DNA of 64,000 bases from Prorocentrum cordatum (lineage: Eukaryota; Sar; Dinophyceae; Prorocentrales; Prorocentraceae). The notes under the pieces were generated by a model. That model worked only from the letters and a program-made list of their open reading frames with translations, was not told the origin of the DNA and made no database searches. A program made the translations under genes and the position numbers. Below, piece after piece: positions 11,890-23,300 of this stretch. Positions within the stretch are counted from its first letter, which is position 1, and the number at the start of each line of letters is the position of its first letter. Location of the stretch: assembly GCA_963575745.1 (NCBI GenBank), contig CAUYUJ010005681.1, positions 57,680-121,679 of the forward strand, read 5' to 3'.

Positions 11890-12746
11890 GCTAGAACTTA
11901 TACCACGCCCACGAGGCGCCTTTCGGGGAAGGGCGATGGTGGGGGGTCGAATTCGAGCGAGCGGGATGGGGAGACGAGGTCGGGGGTCGCGGCGGCAATC
12001 GGCCAGCAGCCATTAGCTCCTGGTACCGTTCGCTTCGAGACCAGTCAAAACTTTTTACAGGCCCAGGCTGGGGCGACTCATTCACTTCGCCACTCGTGGC
12101 GGCAGGATCCTCTATCTGTCTCATCTGGAGTCGTGTCTGTCCTGGGCCCCGATACTCCTCTACATGTCGTTGATCAGCTCGCTGAGCTTTCTGAAGAGTG
12201 GGCCTGACGGTGCCGCTCCGCCCTTGTACTTCGCGCCCATGTCCTGCATCACGCCACTCAGCAGCGACGCTACCTTCTGGCCGTGAATGTGGCCCAGCTC
12301 CACCGCGTAGAAGAGACGACCCTTCCCCGTGCCCTTCTTCGAGCTCTCCTCGTCCTGCGATGGCTTCCCCCTTGTTAACTTTCCACCGAAAGTACGGCAC
12401 CAGCGCGGACAACTCGTTCGGGCTGCTCTTCATCACCACGTTCTGCCACAACTCTGCGAAGCCCGTGGTCAACGCTTCGCTGCTCGAGTTTCCGTCCGTG
12501 GCCCACCACTTACTTGCACGCGGCCACGAAGTTCTGAACGTGTGGTGGGCCCCTGCTCTCGTAATCGACCTCGCCGTTTTTGACCTGCTGACGCATCTTC
12601 TTTGACTGGGCCTCGTAAGCTCGACCTGCGGAAGCAATCGCCTCCGTTCGTCCGCCCTCTTGCATCTCGAACTTCTTGTAAACGACGGCGGCCAGGTCCT
12701 GGAGCTCGCGGGAATCCGCTAATACGAGGCGCCCCATCGTCTTCAC
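11890..12746 (-). pseudogene. LINE A C-terminal region
   Basis: Two minus-strand frames follow one another. The segment 12746-12510 reads a helical, charged stretch (DLAAVVYKKFEMQEGG and onward). From about 12500 to 12330 another frame continues with FAELWQNVVMKSSPNEL. After that only low-complexity charged and Pro/Ser-rich sequence is seen to 11890. I know no domain for it. Confidence 0.45.
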
Positions 12747-12899
12747 CGTCTCGCAGAGCCCTTAGCCTCCTGCCTCTTTGTCGTCCCTGCGGCCCTTCTT
12801 CGACACCGGCTCCTTGTCGCCGTCTTTCTCGATCGGAGCGGCCAATCCACGCGGGCATCCCCTCGACTGGCATCGTGACTGTCACGAGCAGGGCGGCGG

Positions 12900-13285
12900 G
12901 CGAGTACGACTCGTGGGAGATGCTGAACCAGTTTGCTACAGAGGCGGTTAAGGTCTGCCTGTTCGACGCCACAGATCTTGCACTCCAGAGTCTCGGGGGG
13001 CACCAGTCTGTGGATTTTTTTGGCACCCTCAGGGAGGCAATACCCTGGGACCAAGGATCTCGCTAAGTGGCGTCCCGCGACCACTTTCGAACTCAAAACC
13101 GTGTGACAGACCACGCAGGCATTCGACGGGCTTAAGACGTGACCAGCATTTCGGACATGGTGTCCAGCTCGAAGGTGATTGAAGAGCTCCCGTTTCGTCC
13201 TGAACGTCGCATTACATTTTTGGCCCTCCACCTCCCACTCGCATGTCCACTCTCGAGGAACCTCTGGAACAGGGGCGGCAGGCAC
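12900..13285 (-). pseudogene. LINE A zinc-finger region
   Basis: The minus-strand frame shows a C2H2 finger (CEWEVEGQKC then HLRAGHH), then CVVCHT with downstream His, then CKICG. Nucleic-acid-binding fingers C-terminal to the RT are known in several LINE clades and would bind template RNA or target DNA. The frame differs from the RT frame upstream and shifts again near 12900. Confidence 0.6.
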
Positions 13286-13304
13286 ATCTGGAGATCGTTG
13301 AAAT

Positions 13305-14759
13305 TCAGGGGGGGATTGATACTCGAACTTGTGCGGACCGAATCACCGTGAAATCTATCTCGACAAAGTCTGGGGCCACCTCGGGGTCAACGAACCTGAA
13401 GGGGTACTCCGAGAGCTCCTCCATGACCAGGGCCTCCTCTCCTATGATCTCCCACGCCTGCCTGAACTCCTCCTGTATCCTGCGGGCCCACGGGGAAGCA
13501 TGTTTTGCGAGTCGATGCTCAAGGACAGGTCGAAAACGCGCGAACTCAAGGTCTGGCAAACGGCCAAACAGTGCACAAAGAAGTTGTTGATTGTGACCTG
13601 GCGCACGAGCAATCTGCTGGTGCCAGCCAAGCCGCCGCACCAGGAGTTCCTTTCAACTAGGAATCAACTTCCAGTAAACCAGCACCTTCGCATTGGACCA
13701 CGTCTTAGTATGGTCGCCGTCAGTCGAAGTGCCTCGGCCCTGGAGCGGAACTGGGCAAAGGCGTGCCGAGTGCGAATCTAGCTCCTGACACTCTTGAGGC
13801 GGGATCATCATTGCCGCCAGACCACTGAGCAACGCATTCTGGACCAACCCAATTCAGATCACTCTCGTCCATTTCCACGGGCAGTTCAGAGACCAGAAAC
13901 CTCCCATCGAGTAATCTCCCGCCGAAGCCGCCTCCTTGCGTTTCGTGACCTCTGGGCCCGTGATCCCCGAGAGCGACACCTGCGGGCCCAAGTACCTGGT
14001 ACACTCCTGGACTTCCCCTCCTAGAATGCGTTCTGCATGTTGGCGCAGCCATCGTTTTACCCTGAGCCTCCCCGCCCCCGAGACGTTGAAGAGAGTGACC
14101 TGCTTACTCGGGTTGGCCCCGAACCCCACCGCCTCCGGCTCCTCCTCGAACAACCCATCTGAATCCTTCATCCCCTGTAGAAGCTCCGAGATCCTCTGAG
14201 CCCTAGACGCCACCGTGAAGTTCCAGATGTCATCCAGGTACTTGAACAGGCTCAGATTAGCTTTCATGTCCTTCCACTCGCCCGTCAGAGATCGGGCGGT
14301 TCTGTGGCTCTCCCGGTACTTCCATGAGAAAACAGGCCTGCGGAAAGTCCCTCGGGATAGCTAGACCACAAATGGGCCCCCCGTGGTGCCACCTTCCCCA
14401 GGACAAAGCCAGAGCGGTTCCCCTCCGGCAGTTGGGAGACAACTTCTGGACTCTCGATAGCGTTGTAGGGCTAGCGGGACATCTAGTCCATGCGCTACAT
14501 ATAGGTCGACTGTCTCGTCCAGCTCAGGATACCTCCCCGAGGCGAACGCATTGCTCATGTCTTTCAAGCTCGCTGCAAACGTGTGATAAGAACGACGGAG
14601 ATGCCACGCAACAACCTGAGCAGTCATGGTCGCTCTTTCTCTGCGGCGATGCTTGATGAAACCGTAATCACTCACATTGGGCGGCACACTCAGAATACTA
14701 GAATAGAAACATTTTCCAAGCGGATTTAGCGAAGTCCAACTGCCGAACTGTGATGCCAC
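13305..14759 (-). pseudogene. LINE A reverse transcriptase domain
   Basis: The motifs lie in one minus-strand frame in the canonical order. Motif A is LKDMSNAFAS (about 14535-14567). Motif B is GEGGTTGGPFVV (about 14364-14400). Motif C is KYLDDIW, with YLDD in place of the usual LINE YADD (14222-14243). After that comes a thumb-like region, WHQQIARAPGHNQQLL and onward (about 13570-13625). The frame is interrupted by a TAG immediately after motif B (14361-14363), a TGA near 13850 and another stop near 13650. The fingers part upstream of 14760 is not recognisable, possibly because of further frameshifts. Confidence 0.8.
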
Positions 14760-15149
14760 TGTCGGGTTGTGCGTGTAGCTCTGCGAATCATCCGAAAACC
14801 TCCCAGCATCGCCTCCGTGAACGTTGACATCCCTGGGATCTCTGCGTCTGCACCCACACCCCAGCGGCTTCGGACCAATCGCTTATCTGGGTGAAAACAA
14901 AGCTGCCAGATTTCGACAGGAGGGCACCTCTCAGGAACTGCTCGCCGTCGGCTAGACTTCTGGACTGCCCACTAAACCCTCTTCATGTCCTCCCTCGCGC
15001 GCTCCTCCGTCTCAAGTGTCAAGTCAGGCAAGGGCTCGGAAAACGACTCTAGCTGCGGCTCCTCGACCTCCTGTGCGGACATGCCTCCTTGACGACCTGG
15101 AAGCTGCCACACCGCTAGCCGCTCCTAACGTGTAGGTTGCGCTGTCCTG

Positions 15150-16240
15150 ATTGCCCTGCCGTCTCTTCTTCGGATCGAATCGACAACGTCCTGCTTGCTG
15201 AGATCTACGTAGAAGTTCAGTCCACTCTGGATCCTCTCGTCCCAGTCGGTCTTCGACCAGTCGTAAAAGTCTCTTTTAAGGTCTCCATCCCCTCGTACTG
15301 CATTCATGATCTTGTCACGATCCCAATTAATCTTCGGTTCACGATTTAATTCAGAATGACATCTGGGCATACGAATGTGCAAGAGTACTGGGACGTGATC
15401 CTGTGGAGGTGGGCCCTTGAACGCCTGAAGTTGAGCCCCCAGCCCTCGAAGTGGATGACAACGAACAATCGCATCAGCCATGTGCATGGGAAAGATAATG
15501 TAGTCAATCATGGAGCAGCCGCCCTTGTCACTGAAGCATGTTGGTGTCCAGCTCGACTGCGCGCTGGCCGCCACCAGGTGGTGCTTCGCGGGCCGCATGC
15601 GAAACATCTCGCCTGCGCCCCTGCGCCAAAGCGTCTGGCCTCCCGCGTGGCAGCCTCCTGCACCGTGACGCCGTCGGGAACCCACTGCCACTTCGCCGCC
15701 TGTCGGTGGATGCCGATCCCGTCGTTCACGTCCGAATTCACAATCGGGCAGCACCTCGTCGGCAGCACGCTCAGCACGTCGTCCAGCCAGTGGGAGAGCA
15801 ACCGCACCGTCTCCAGGTAGTGTGGCACCTCCGCGGCGCTCCGCGGCTGCGGGGGGAAGTGCAGCACGATCAGGCAGTAGTCCTGGCAGTCCCGCTTGAT
15901 CCTGACTCCTCGTGCGCGTCCACCTGCACCGAGTGGGCTGGGCCAGACTCTCACGATGTCGGTCAGCCTGTGGGTCCTGTGCAACACCACCGTGCAGCCA
16001 GTGCTGCAGTTCGTGTAGTGGCCAGGGCTGAACTTGCTTTCAATGGCCCACTGCCCCTGGACGCGGCGCTGCAGCGGTTCCGCAGCTTTTCTATCACACT
16101 CCTGAGTGCCTCCGAGCAGTATGAAATCAAACGATCTGCACGACAAAACAAGTTCCTCCAGACTGTCCCCACGGGCGCTGTAAGGATTCCAACCCAGGAT
16201 TTTCGTGGTTCTCGGCCACGGCTCGAAACGGCGAACCCGA
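15150..16240 (-). pseudogene. LINE A endonuclease domain (APE/EEP fold)
   Basis: The endonuclease nicks target DNA to prime LINE integration. Visible motifs on the minus strand are ILGWNPYSARG (about 16175-16200, motif with the catalytic Asn), FILLGGTQE (about 16105-16130, metal-binding Glu), IVNSDVNDGIG (about 15715-15745, corresponding to the GDFN motif), a SDKGG..IDYI segment (about 15490-15530) and QDHVPV near 15395 (corresponding to SDHxPV). The first three motifs are in one frame and the last two in another, so a frameshift lies at about 15550-15640. The domain is otherwise full length for the family. Confidence 0.8.
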
Positions 16241-16384
16241 CGAGTGAGAGAAGCCCTGCTGGTGTTGCTGCGAAAACTTCTGGCCTGCTGCCAGATGAAT
16301 CGCTCGAGCAACAGCGGCAGCTGGAGGAGGAGGAGGATGGAGGAGGAGGAGGAGGAGGAGGAGCAGGACAGCGCCCTCAAAATC

Positions 16385-16800
16385 GCCTCTTGGAGTCCTA
16401 TTGGGACTCTTTAGGAGGATCTTGCTGTTCTCTCGGGGCTTTTTAGGGGGGTCTTGTGGCCCTCTTGAGGCCCTCTTGGAGCCCTCTTGGGGTTCCTTGG
16501 GAGCCCAAGAGGGCCTCTTGGGGCCACCTTTGAGTTTATCGATCAAAAAGGGGGGTCTCAAATGTTCCTCCTCTCCTTGGAGCCATCAAGTTGCCTCTCG
16601 GGACGCTCTTGAGGCGCTCTTGGGCGCTCTTGGGGCCGTCTTGGGGTTCTCTTGGGCCTATCTTGAGGCTCTCTGTGGCAATCTTGGGGCCATCGTGAGG
16701 CCTCAATCGGAAGCGAAAAGGCGAGTAGGCAGCAATCATTGGTTTCCGTAGGCTTTTGAAGGGTTTTGGCTTCCTGGGTGGGTCCGGAAGGGGGCTCCGA
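16385..16800. repeat. CTTGG repeat block
   Basis: Tandem CTTGGGGxCC/CTTGAGGCC units with 10-12 bp spacing. It directly follows the (GAG)n tract that begins LINE A. Confidence 0.85.
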
Positions 16801-16828
16801 GAGCACTTGTACCCGTCTCGTGGCCCTT

Positions 16829-16976
16829 GTCGGGCCACTACAGGAGGAATATTCAAAAATAGTTCAACAATAGTCCGGGGGCGACTTTTTTTGACTATTT
16901 CGATGATTTTGAAATATTTATTGGGCATTTTTATTTTTCGTCCAAATCTGCCAGTAGGGGGACATGCCCGACCTAA
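16829..16976. mobile_element. MITE-like element, full copy 2
   Basis: The left end GTCGGGCCACTACAGGAGG and the right end, which reverse-complements to TTAGGTCGGGCATGTCCCCC, form imperfect terminal inverted repeats. The interior is A/T-rich (ATATTCAAAAATAGTTCAAC, then GAAATATTTATTGGGCATTT) and shares several blocks with the copy at 5200. No ORF. Confidence 0.6.
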
Positions 16977-17145
16977 AGCTTCGGCTGTATTGAGCCGCTT
17001 TGGAGGCCATCTTGGAGCATCGGAGGCCCATCTCGGGCGCCCTGGCCAGTCGCGGCCCGCCCCAGAAGACCCAGGGAGTGGGGAGGGAGGTGCACCTCCC
17101 CGAAGGGAAGAGGGTTTTGGAAGTTGAGAGGAAGATATCGTTAGA

Positions 17146-17200
17146 CTTAAGTCGGGCGCGTCCCTGTACAGGAGGGGTATTCAGAAATAGTCCTATACAA
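17146..17200. mobile_element. MITE-like element, left-end fragment
   Basis: CTTAAGTCGGGCGCGTCCCT followed by GTACAGGAGGGGTATTCAGA matches the left end of the complete copies. The rest is missing. Confidence 0.55.
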
Positions 17201-17264
17201 CCACTCTTCGGGTGATAAGGAGGTTGTGGGGGGGAGAATGGGGGGGAACCAACATCTGACTCAA

Positions 17265-17760
17265 TCGATCTCACTATCGATCTCACTCAACGGGACACCA
17301 CGGGACACCACGGGACACTACGGGACACCACAGGACACTTGTCGATCTCACTGTCGATCTCACGATCGATCTCATTCAACGGGCCACCACGGGCCACCAC
17401 GGGCCACCACAGGACACCACGGGACACGGCGGGACACGTCTCGATCTCACTACCGGTCTCACTATCAATCTCCCTCTCGGTCTCATTCAACGGGACACCG
17501 CGGGACACCACGGGACACCTCGGGACACCACAACGATCTCACTATCGGTCTCACTATCGATCTCACTATCGATCTCACTCAACGGGACACCACGGGACAC
17601 CAAAGGGACACCACGGGACACCTGTCGATCTCTTTATCGATCTCACTATCGATCTCACTTTTTGGGACGCCACGGGACACCACGGGACACCTCGGGGTAC
17701 CATATCGATCTCAGTATCGATCTCACTATCGATCTCATTCAACGGGACACCACGGGACAC
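17265..17760. repeat. Two-component satellite (GATCTCACTATC and ACGGGACACCAC)
   Basis: Blocks of the 12-mer GATCTCACTATC alternate with blocks of the 12-mer ACGGGACACCAC, joined by TCAACGGG. About six alternations of roughly 75-105 bp are visible. Because both units are multiples of three, all frames stay open. The array ends just upstream of the first exon of the modular-protein array and replaces the 5' flank seen at the other copies. Confidence 0.9.
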
Positions 17761-17886
17761 GTGGTTTTCGTTTTTTTCGACTCGTTCCTATGGCAATACT
17801 CTGCAAGTCCCTGCAAGTTTTCAAGCTTCTGGCGCACTCCGCTTCTGCCGCGCACCCTCGGGCGTTGCTGCTCCGCCTCGGCCGCG

Positions 17887-17991
17887 ATGAACCGCGTGGT
17901 GCTCGCTGTGTTCGCCCTCCTGCTCTCCAGCCATGGCTGCGTCGCCGATGAGCAGACGACGACCATGGAGGACCACTGCGGAATGCCGTAG
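17887..17991 (+). CDS. Modular small-protein gene 1, exon 1 (signal peptide exon)
   Basis: Opens at ATG with a 35-codon frame: MNRVVLAVFALLLSSHGCVA is a typical signal peptide or signal anchor, followed by DEQTTTMED. The same exon recurs at 30909 and 34562, so the frame is conserved. The TAG closing the frame is preceded by possible donors, and the real coding part probably ends earlier (at GAG|GACC, or at the GC/GT dinucleotide eight bases later). Here the 5' flank is cut by the satellite at 17265-17760: similarity to the other copies starts only near 17836, so the upstream trans-splice acceptor seen elsewhere is lost. The matching exon 2 is about 10 kb away at 28180, so this copy may be inactive. 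Confidence 0.55.
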   Translation: MNRVVLAVFALLLSSHGCVADEQTTTMEDHCGMP

Positions 17992-18008
17992 GTGCAGGGT
18001 TGCAGAGC

Positions 18009-18420
18009 GATTCGGTCCCGCTTTATCACATCGAGGATAAAAGAAATCCTACCCTTAACCACATAGTGAAGACACGGGTTCACTGAGGTCCCCGCCTTTG
18101 CATTAGGGATAATACATTTGGGCGGTTTGGTGTTTCTGGTCCTTCTAATTTAGGCCCACTCCCAAAGGGTTCGGGGTTCTTCTAATTCCTAAGCATTATC
18201 TTATCGCCCTTAGCATCTAGCCTGGTCCTGTTGTCGTTAAGGCAAATGGGTTCGAGGGTCGCGGGACCAGGGGGGAAGATCGCTGGGGCGTCGGGGTGTT
18301 CAGCTGGTGCGTCGGCCGCGCCCGCGCGCTGGCCGCGCCCGCGTGCCGCCCACGATGGAGGACCGGGTGCTGACTGACGCGAATGTGCATTTCGGTTTTG
18401 GGGGTTGGGCTGGCCGTCGG
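18009..18420. repeat. Array-unit intron-like segment
   Basis: GATTCGGTCCCGCTTTATC (18009) and AAGATCGCTGGGGCGTCGGG (18275) recur downstream of exon 1 in the other units (26549, 31026 and 34685 for the first; 27003, 31119 and 34777 for the second). An insertion-like stretch of about 150 bp separates them here. The sequence from 18421 to 19150 is unique and no gene could be supported. Confidence 0.7.
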
Positions 18421-19154
18421 AAGGCTGGCTTCCAGGAAGTGCTCTGCCAATAGGCCTTTCTGGTCTCTTGTCAGGCCTGTGGCTGACTGCCCACGTTAGA
18501 GCTCCGAAGCTGGAGTCTCGCTGGGGCCTCTGGCGCGGATTGAAGCATGCCAGCCGGTGTCGGACCCTTGAAATCGCCCTCGGGGCCGTCTCCGGCAGGT
18601 GCGCCTCGGCTGGAAGCTGCAGGACGCCACCGTTTCTGCGCGACGCCCCAGCTCCCTCCGTTGCCCGAAGCGCGGTCGAGCCCGAGAGCGGCCCGAGTCA
18701 GAGACTCAAGGATATCGTATGCTCATCGGCGAGTGGGGCAGGTTCGGTGGCGGGCGCAGAGCTGCGGGCGTCGCCGGGGTGGTTTCAGTTGGCTTGCAGA
18801 ATGTACCGCGTCCCTTTGGCCTATGGCAGTGCTTACTCTTAGGCGTGTCGCCCTTGCGTCCGTGCTTGAGGGTGATCGGAGTAGTGGCTGGAGGGCGCCC
18901 TTAGGGACGCCAGTACCCTTTTCCCTGAAGCTGCTCGTGATGACCGAATGGTCCGTTACGGCTTGTCTGGCTTGCTCGCAGCTCGCATCTTGGCCGAGCC
19001 TCGTTCGTCGACCCCCCAGGCTGCTGATTCACGACCTTACAGTAGGCTGTGTGCGGTTATCCCAATGGGGCACTGGTGTACTATTCATGTGCTTCCGATT
19101 CGTTCATAGCCGACCCGATTATGCCATCGTTTGCATATAGCACGCCCACGTATT

Positions 19155-19300
19155 ATCGAAGACGCCTACGGCGAATCACCGCCGCCACTGGCCTTTCAGT
19201 AGGATGCGCCTATGTTGCCAAGCGTGTGGGCAACGTTTGGACACGCTAGTGGACCATGCGTTGCCCCAGCCGTTGTGGAAGCCCTTCGGGGAACACGTGG
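19155..19300. repeat. Hairpin element, diverged copy
   Basis: GAAGACGCCTACGGCGAATC (19158) then ACCGCCGCC matches the right half of the hairpin elements at 60.7, 62.4 and 63.4 kb. The continuation CCCTTCGGGGAACACGTGGG (about 19286) matches the same elements' tail. The left stem arm is absent. Confidence 0.65.
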
Positions 19301-19965
19301 GGGAGGAGGAGGAGGATGAGGCGAGGGAGACAAAAACGAGGACGAGGAGAAGGACGAGGCCTCGTGGGAGCTTCTTGGGTCATTCTTGAGGCCTCCTGGG
19401 AGCTTGCTGGGGGCCCTTTGGAGGTCTCTTGGGGGCCTCCTTCGGCATCTTGGGGGCCTATGGGGGCCTCTTGGGGGCCTCTTTTTGGCCCTCGTGCGGC
19501 GTTCTGGGCCTGTCTGACGCCGTCAGAAGCCGCCTTGAGAGCCTCTCGGGGCCGTCTTGGGGCCCTCTTGGGTTATGATGTTCCCACCTACTTTAGCCTT
19601 GCTTGCCAGAAAGAATTTTGGGCGCCAAGAAAGTTCCGAAGCTTGAGGATTTTCACGTGTCGGGCCCTGGGATGCGATACTCGTTCGACACCGTTTCGAT
19701 ACTTTTCTGGGTGCTCGAAATTATCTCTGGGGTGTGGTTCTTACGTACGATGAGAGCAACATAACTCTTGGGGCGCTTCAGTGTCGTCTTGAATGCCCTT
19801 GCGGAAGTCTTGGAGCCCTCTTGGGCAGTCTTGGGGTCCTTTGGGGGCCGTCTTAGGGGGCCTCTCGGGCCGTCCTGGGGCCATCTTGCTTGGAGGCCTC
19901 TTGGGCGCTCCTGGGACAATCTTGGGGTCCTCTTGGACCGGCGGAAGGCCGTTTTGAAGCAAATG
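19300..19965. repeat. CTTGG repeat blocks with GAG tract
   Basis: A (GAG)n patch at 19300-19360 is followed by CTTGG repeats at 19365-19590 and 19790-19960. Between them, 19590-19785 is unique, lower-GC sequence with no recognisable gene. Confidence 0.8.
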
Positions 19966-20190
19966 CCAACATCTTTCAACACCGGCAGAACATCACTGAT
20001 TGCGAAGGCCTCACGGCCGATGCCGCCGACCCTGGAGACAGCGTTCTGTCACTGGGGAGAAATAACAACGCAACAGGAAGAATGCTCAGTGTGGGAGAAG
20101 CGCATTGCCGACGAGGGGGAGGGTGGGAGGCCCAAGAGAACACACGGGAGCTGCCAACATCTTTCAACACCAGCAGAACATCACTGATTT
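19965..20190. repeat. Duplicated 37-bp segment
   Basis: GCCAACATCTTTCAACACC followed by a GCAGAACATCACTGATT tail occurs at 19964 and again at 20153, flanking about 150 bp of unique sequence. Confidence 0.75.
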
Positions 20191-20379
20191 TGTTCTCTTC
20201 GGGCCTTCCTTGAGGACTTCTTGGAGGCCTCTTGGACCGTCTTGGGGCCGAGTCGGGACTGACTGCTACAGGGGGGGTCAGTGTATCCTATGTGTTTTTC
20301 CCAACCATCCTGTGGTGTTGGGTCCTCGTTTTGAAGAGAGCGCCCCGCGTCCCACCCACTCCTCGTGCCCCCCCCCAGT

Positions 20380-23300
20380 GGAGGTACCACATGCGTCCGC
20401 CACGCCCAGTACGGCGTTTCGCGGCCCCATAGGGAGCTCCACCTGAGGCCTCAGGGGGGGGACCACATGCGTCCGTCACACCCAGTACGGCGTTTCGTGG
20501 CCCCATAGGGAGCTCCACCTAAGGCCTCAGGGGGGGGGGGTACCACCTGCGTCCGCCACACCCAGTACGGCGTTTCGTGGCCCCATAGGGAGCTCCACCT
20601 AAGGCCCCAGGGGCGGGTAACACATGCGTCCGCCACACCCAGTACGGCGTTTCGTGGCCCCATATGGGAGCTCCACCTAAGGCCCCAGAGGGGGGGGGTA
20701 CCACCTGCGTCCGCCACGCCCAGTACGGCGTTTCGTGGCCGCATAGGAGCTCCACCTAAGGCCCCAGGGGAGGGGTACCACATGCGTCCGCCACAACCAG
20801 TACGGCGTTTCGTAGCCCCATAAGGAGCTCCACCTAAGGCACCAGAACCACATGCGTCCGCCACGACCAGTACGGCGTTTCGTGGTCCCATAGGAGCTCC
20901 ACCTAAGGCCCGGGGGGGGTGTACCACATGCGTCCGCCACAACCAGTACGGCGTTTCGTGGCCCCATAAAGAGCTCCACGTAGGGCCTTAGGGGGGGGTA
21001 CCACATGCGTCCGCCACAACCCAGTACGGGGCTTCGTGGCCCCATAGGAGCTCCACCTAAGGCCACAAGGGGGGGGGGTACCACATGCGTCCGTCACAGC
21101 CAGTACAGCATTTCGTGGCCATTGGCCCCGTCCGCATGCATCCCGCATGCGGAATTTGGCATTATCCATCCACCCAGTACAGCGCTTCGTGGCCCAATAG
21201 GGAGCTTTACCGAAGCCCCCACTGGTACCGCCCTCATGCGTCCCGCACGCGCAATTTCAAATTTCTACACACCCAATGCAGCGTTTCGTGGTCCCAATAG
21301 GGAGCTCCACCGAAGCCCCCAGTGGGACCGCCCACATGCGTCCCACATGCTCCATTTTGCAGTTTTCATCCACCCAGTACAGCGTTTCGTGGCCCCATAG
21401 GAAGCTCCACCGAAGCCCCCAGTGGGGACCGTCCGCATGCGTCCCGGAAACCTAATTTGACATTTTGCACACACCCAGTACGGCGTTTCGTGGCCCCATA
21501 GGGAGCTCCACTGAAGCCCCCAGTGGGACCGTCCGCATGCGTGTCGGAAGCCCAATTTGGCATTTCCACACACCCAGTGAGCTCCACCGACGGCCCCAGT
21601 GCTACCGCCCGCATGCGTTCCCCCCCATCCAGTGCAGCGCTTCGTGGCTCCATAGGGAAGGTCACCGAAGAAGATATTCACAATTGCGGTGCCCACGACT
21701 TCATATGATTGGGTCCTCCGCCAGGATAGTTGTATTGTTTTCGTCCCGCGGGTCGCTCCGCAAGGTTAGCCAGATCGTCCTGCAAAGCGTACCGTTTTTT
21801 CCCCAACCATCCTGTGGTGTTGGGTCTTCGTTTTGAAGAAACGATCCCCGCGTCTCTTTCTCCTCCTCCCGTGCCCCTCCGCCTCCTCCCTTCTCCATGC
21901 GTTTCGCCCACCCGGTACAGCGTTTCGTGGTCCCACAGGGAACTCCACGTCCGGCCCCAAGGGGGGGGGGGGTACCACATGCGTCTGCCACACCCAGTGC
22001 AGCGTCTCGTGGCCCCATGGGGAACTCCACCGAAGGCCCCAGCGGTGGGTACCACATGCGTGTGCCACACCCCGTACAGCGTTTCGTGGCCCCATAAAGG
22101 GGGCTCCACGTAAGGCCCCAGGGGGACGGGGGGTACCACATGCGTCTGCCACACCCAGTGCAGCGTTTCGTGGCCCCATAGGGAGCTCCGCCGAAGGCCT
22201 CAGGAGGGGGGGGGGGTACCACATGCGTCTGCCACACCCAGTGCAGCGTTTCGTGGCCCCATAGGGAGCTCCGCCGAAAGCCTCAGGAGGGGGGGGGGGT
22301 ACCACATGCGTCTGCCACACCCAGTACAGCATTTCGTGGGGGTACCGCATGCGCCTGCCACCCCAATGCAGCGTTTCGTGGCCCCATAGGAAGGTCCACG
22401 TAAGGCCCCAGGGGGAGGGGGGGTACCACATGCGTCTGCCACACCCAATACAGCGCTTCGTGGTCCCCTTGGGAGCTCCACCGACGGCCCCAGTTCTACC
22501 GCCCCCATGCGTTCCCCCCACCCAGTGCAGCGCTTCGTGGCCCCATAGGGTGCTTCACCGAAGAAGGTATTCACAATTGCGGTGTCCGCAACTGCATATG
22601 GTTGGGTCCTTCGCCAAGATTGTTTTCGTCCCGCGGGTCGCTCCGCAAGATCGTCCTGCAAGACGTCCCGTTTTTCTCCCCCAGCCATCCTGTGGTGTTG
22701 GGTCTTCCTTTTGAAGAATCGGTCCTCCCGTGCCCCTCCGCCTCCTCCCTTCTCTATGCGTTTCACCCGCCCAGTACAGCGTTTCGTGGTCCCATAGGGA
22801 GCTCCACGTAAGCGTCCGTCACACCCAGTACAACGTTTCTGGTCCCATAGGGAACTCCACGTAAGGCCCCAGTGGGGGTACCACATGCGTCTGCCACATC
22901 CAGTACAGCGTTTCCTGGCCCCATTCGGGGCTCCACGGAAGGCCCCCGTGGGAGTGGCCACGTGCGTCCGCCACACCCAGTACAGCGTTTCGTGGCCCCA
23001 TAAGGAGCTTCACGTAAGGCCCCAGTGGGGGTACCACATGTGTCTGCTGCACCCAGTACAGCGTTTGGTGGCCCATAGGGAGCCCCACCCAAGGCCCTAG
23101 TGGGGGGGGGGCCACACGCGTCCGCCACACCTATTACAGCGTTTCGTGGCCCCATAGGGAGGTCCACCGAATGCTCCAGAAAAAGGGTGTGGCCACATGC
23201 GTCCGCCACACCCAGTACAGCGTTTCGTGGCCAGTGGGGCCGTCCGCATGCGTCCCGCACACACAATTTAGTATTTCCCCTCACCCAGTACAGCGTTTCG

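Larger units (their letters stand above)
11890..16260 (-). mobile_element. LINE-type non-LTR retrotransposon A, degenerate
   Basis: On the minus strand the order is APE-type endonuclease (about 16240-15150), reverse transcriptase (about 14760-13305), Cys/His zinc fingers (13285-12900) and a charged C-terminal region (12746-11890). This is the architecture of an APE-class LINE. Frameshifts and in-frame stops occur in every domain, so it cannot be translated as one protein. A (GAG)n tract at 16320-16370 precedes it. A LINE B endonuclease in the same orientation lies just beyond its 3' end. No poly(A) tail or target-site duplication was identified, so both ends are approximate. Confidence 0.8.

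Noticed and set aside
17226-17760. CRISPR-like array
   Set aside because: Units are adjacent 12-mers without unique spacers, in a eukaryotic context.
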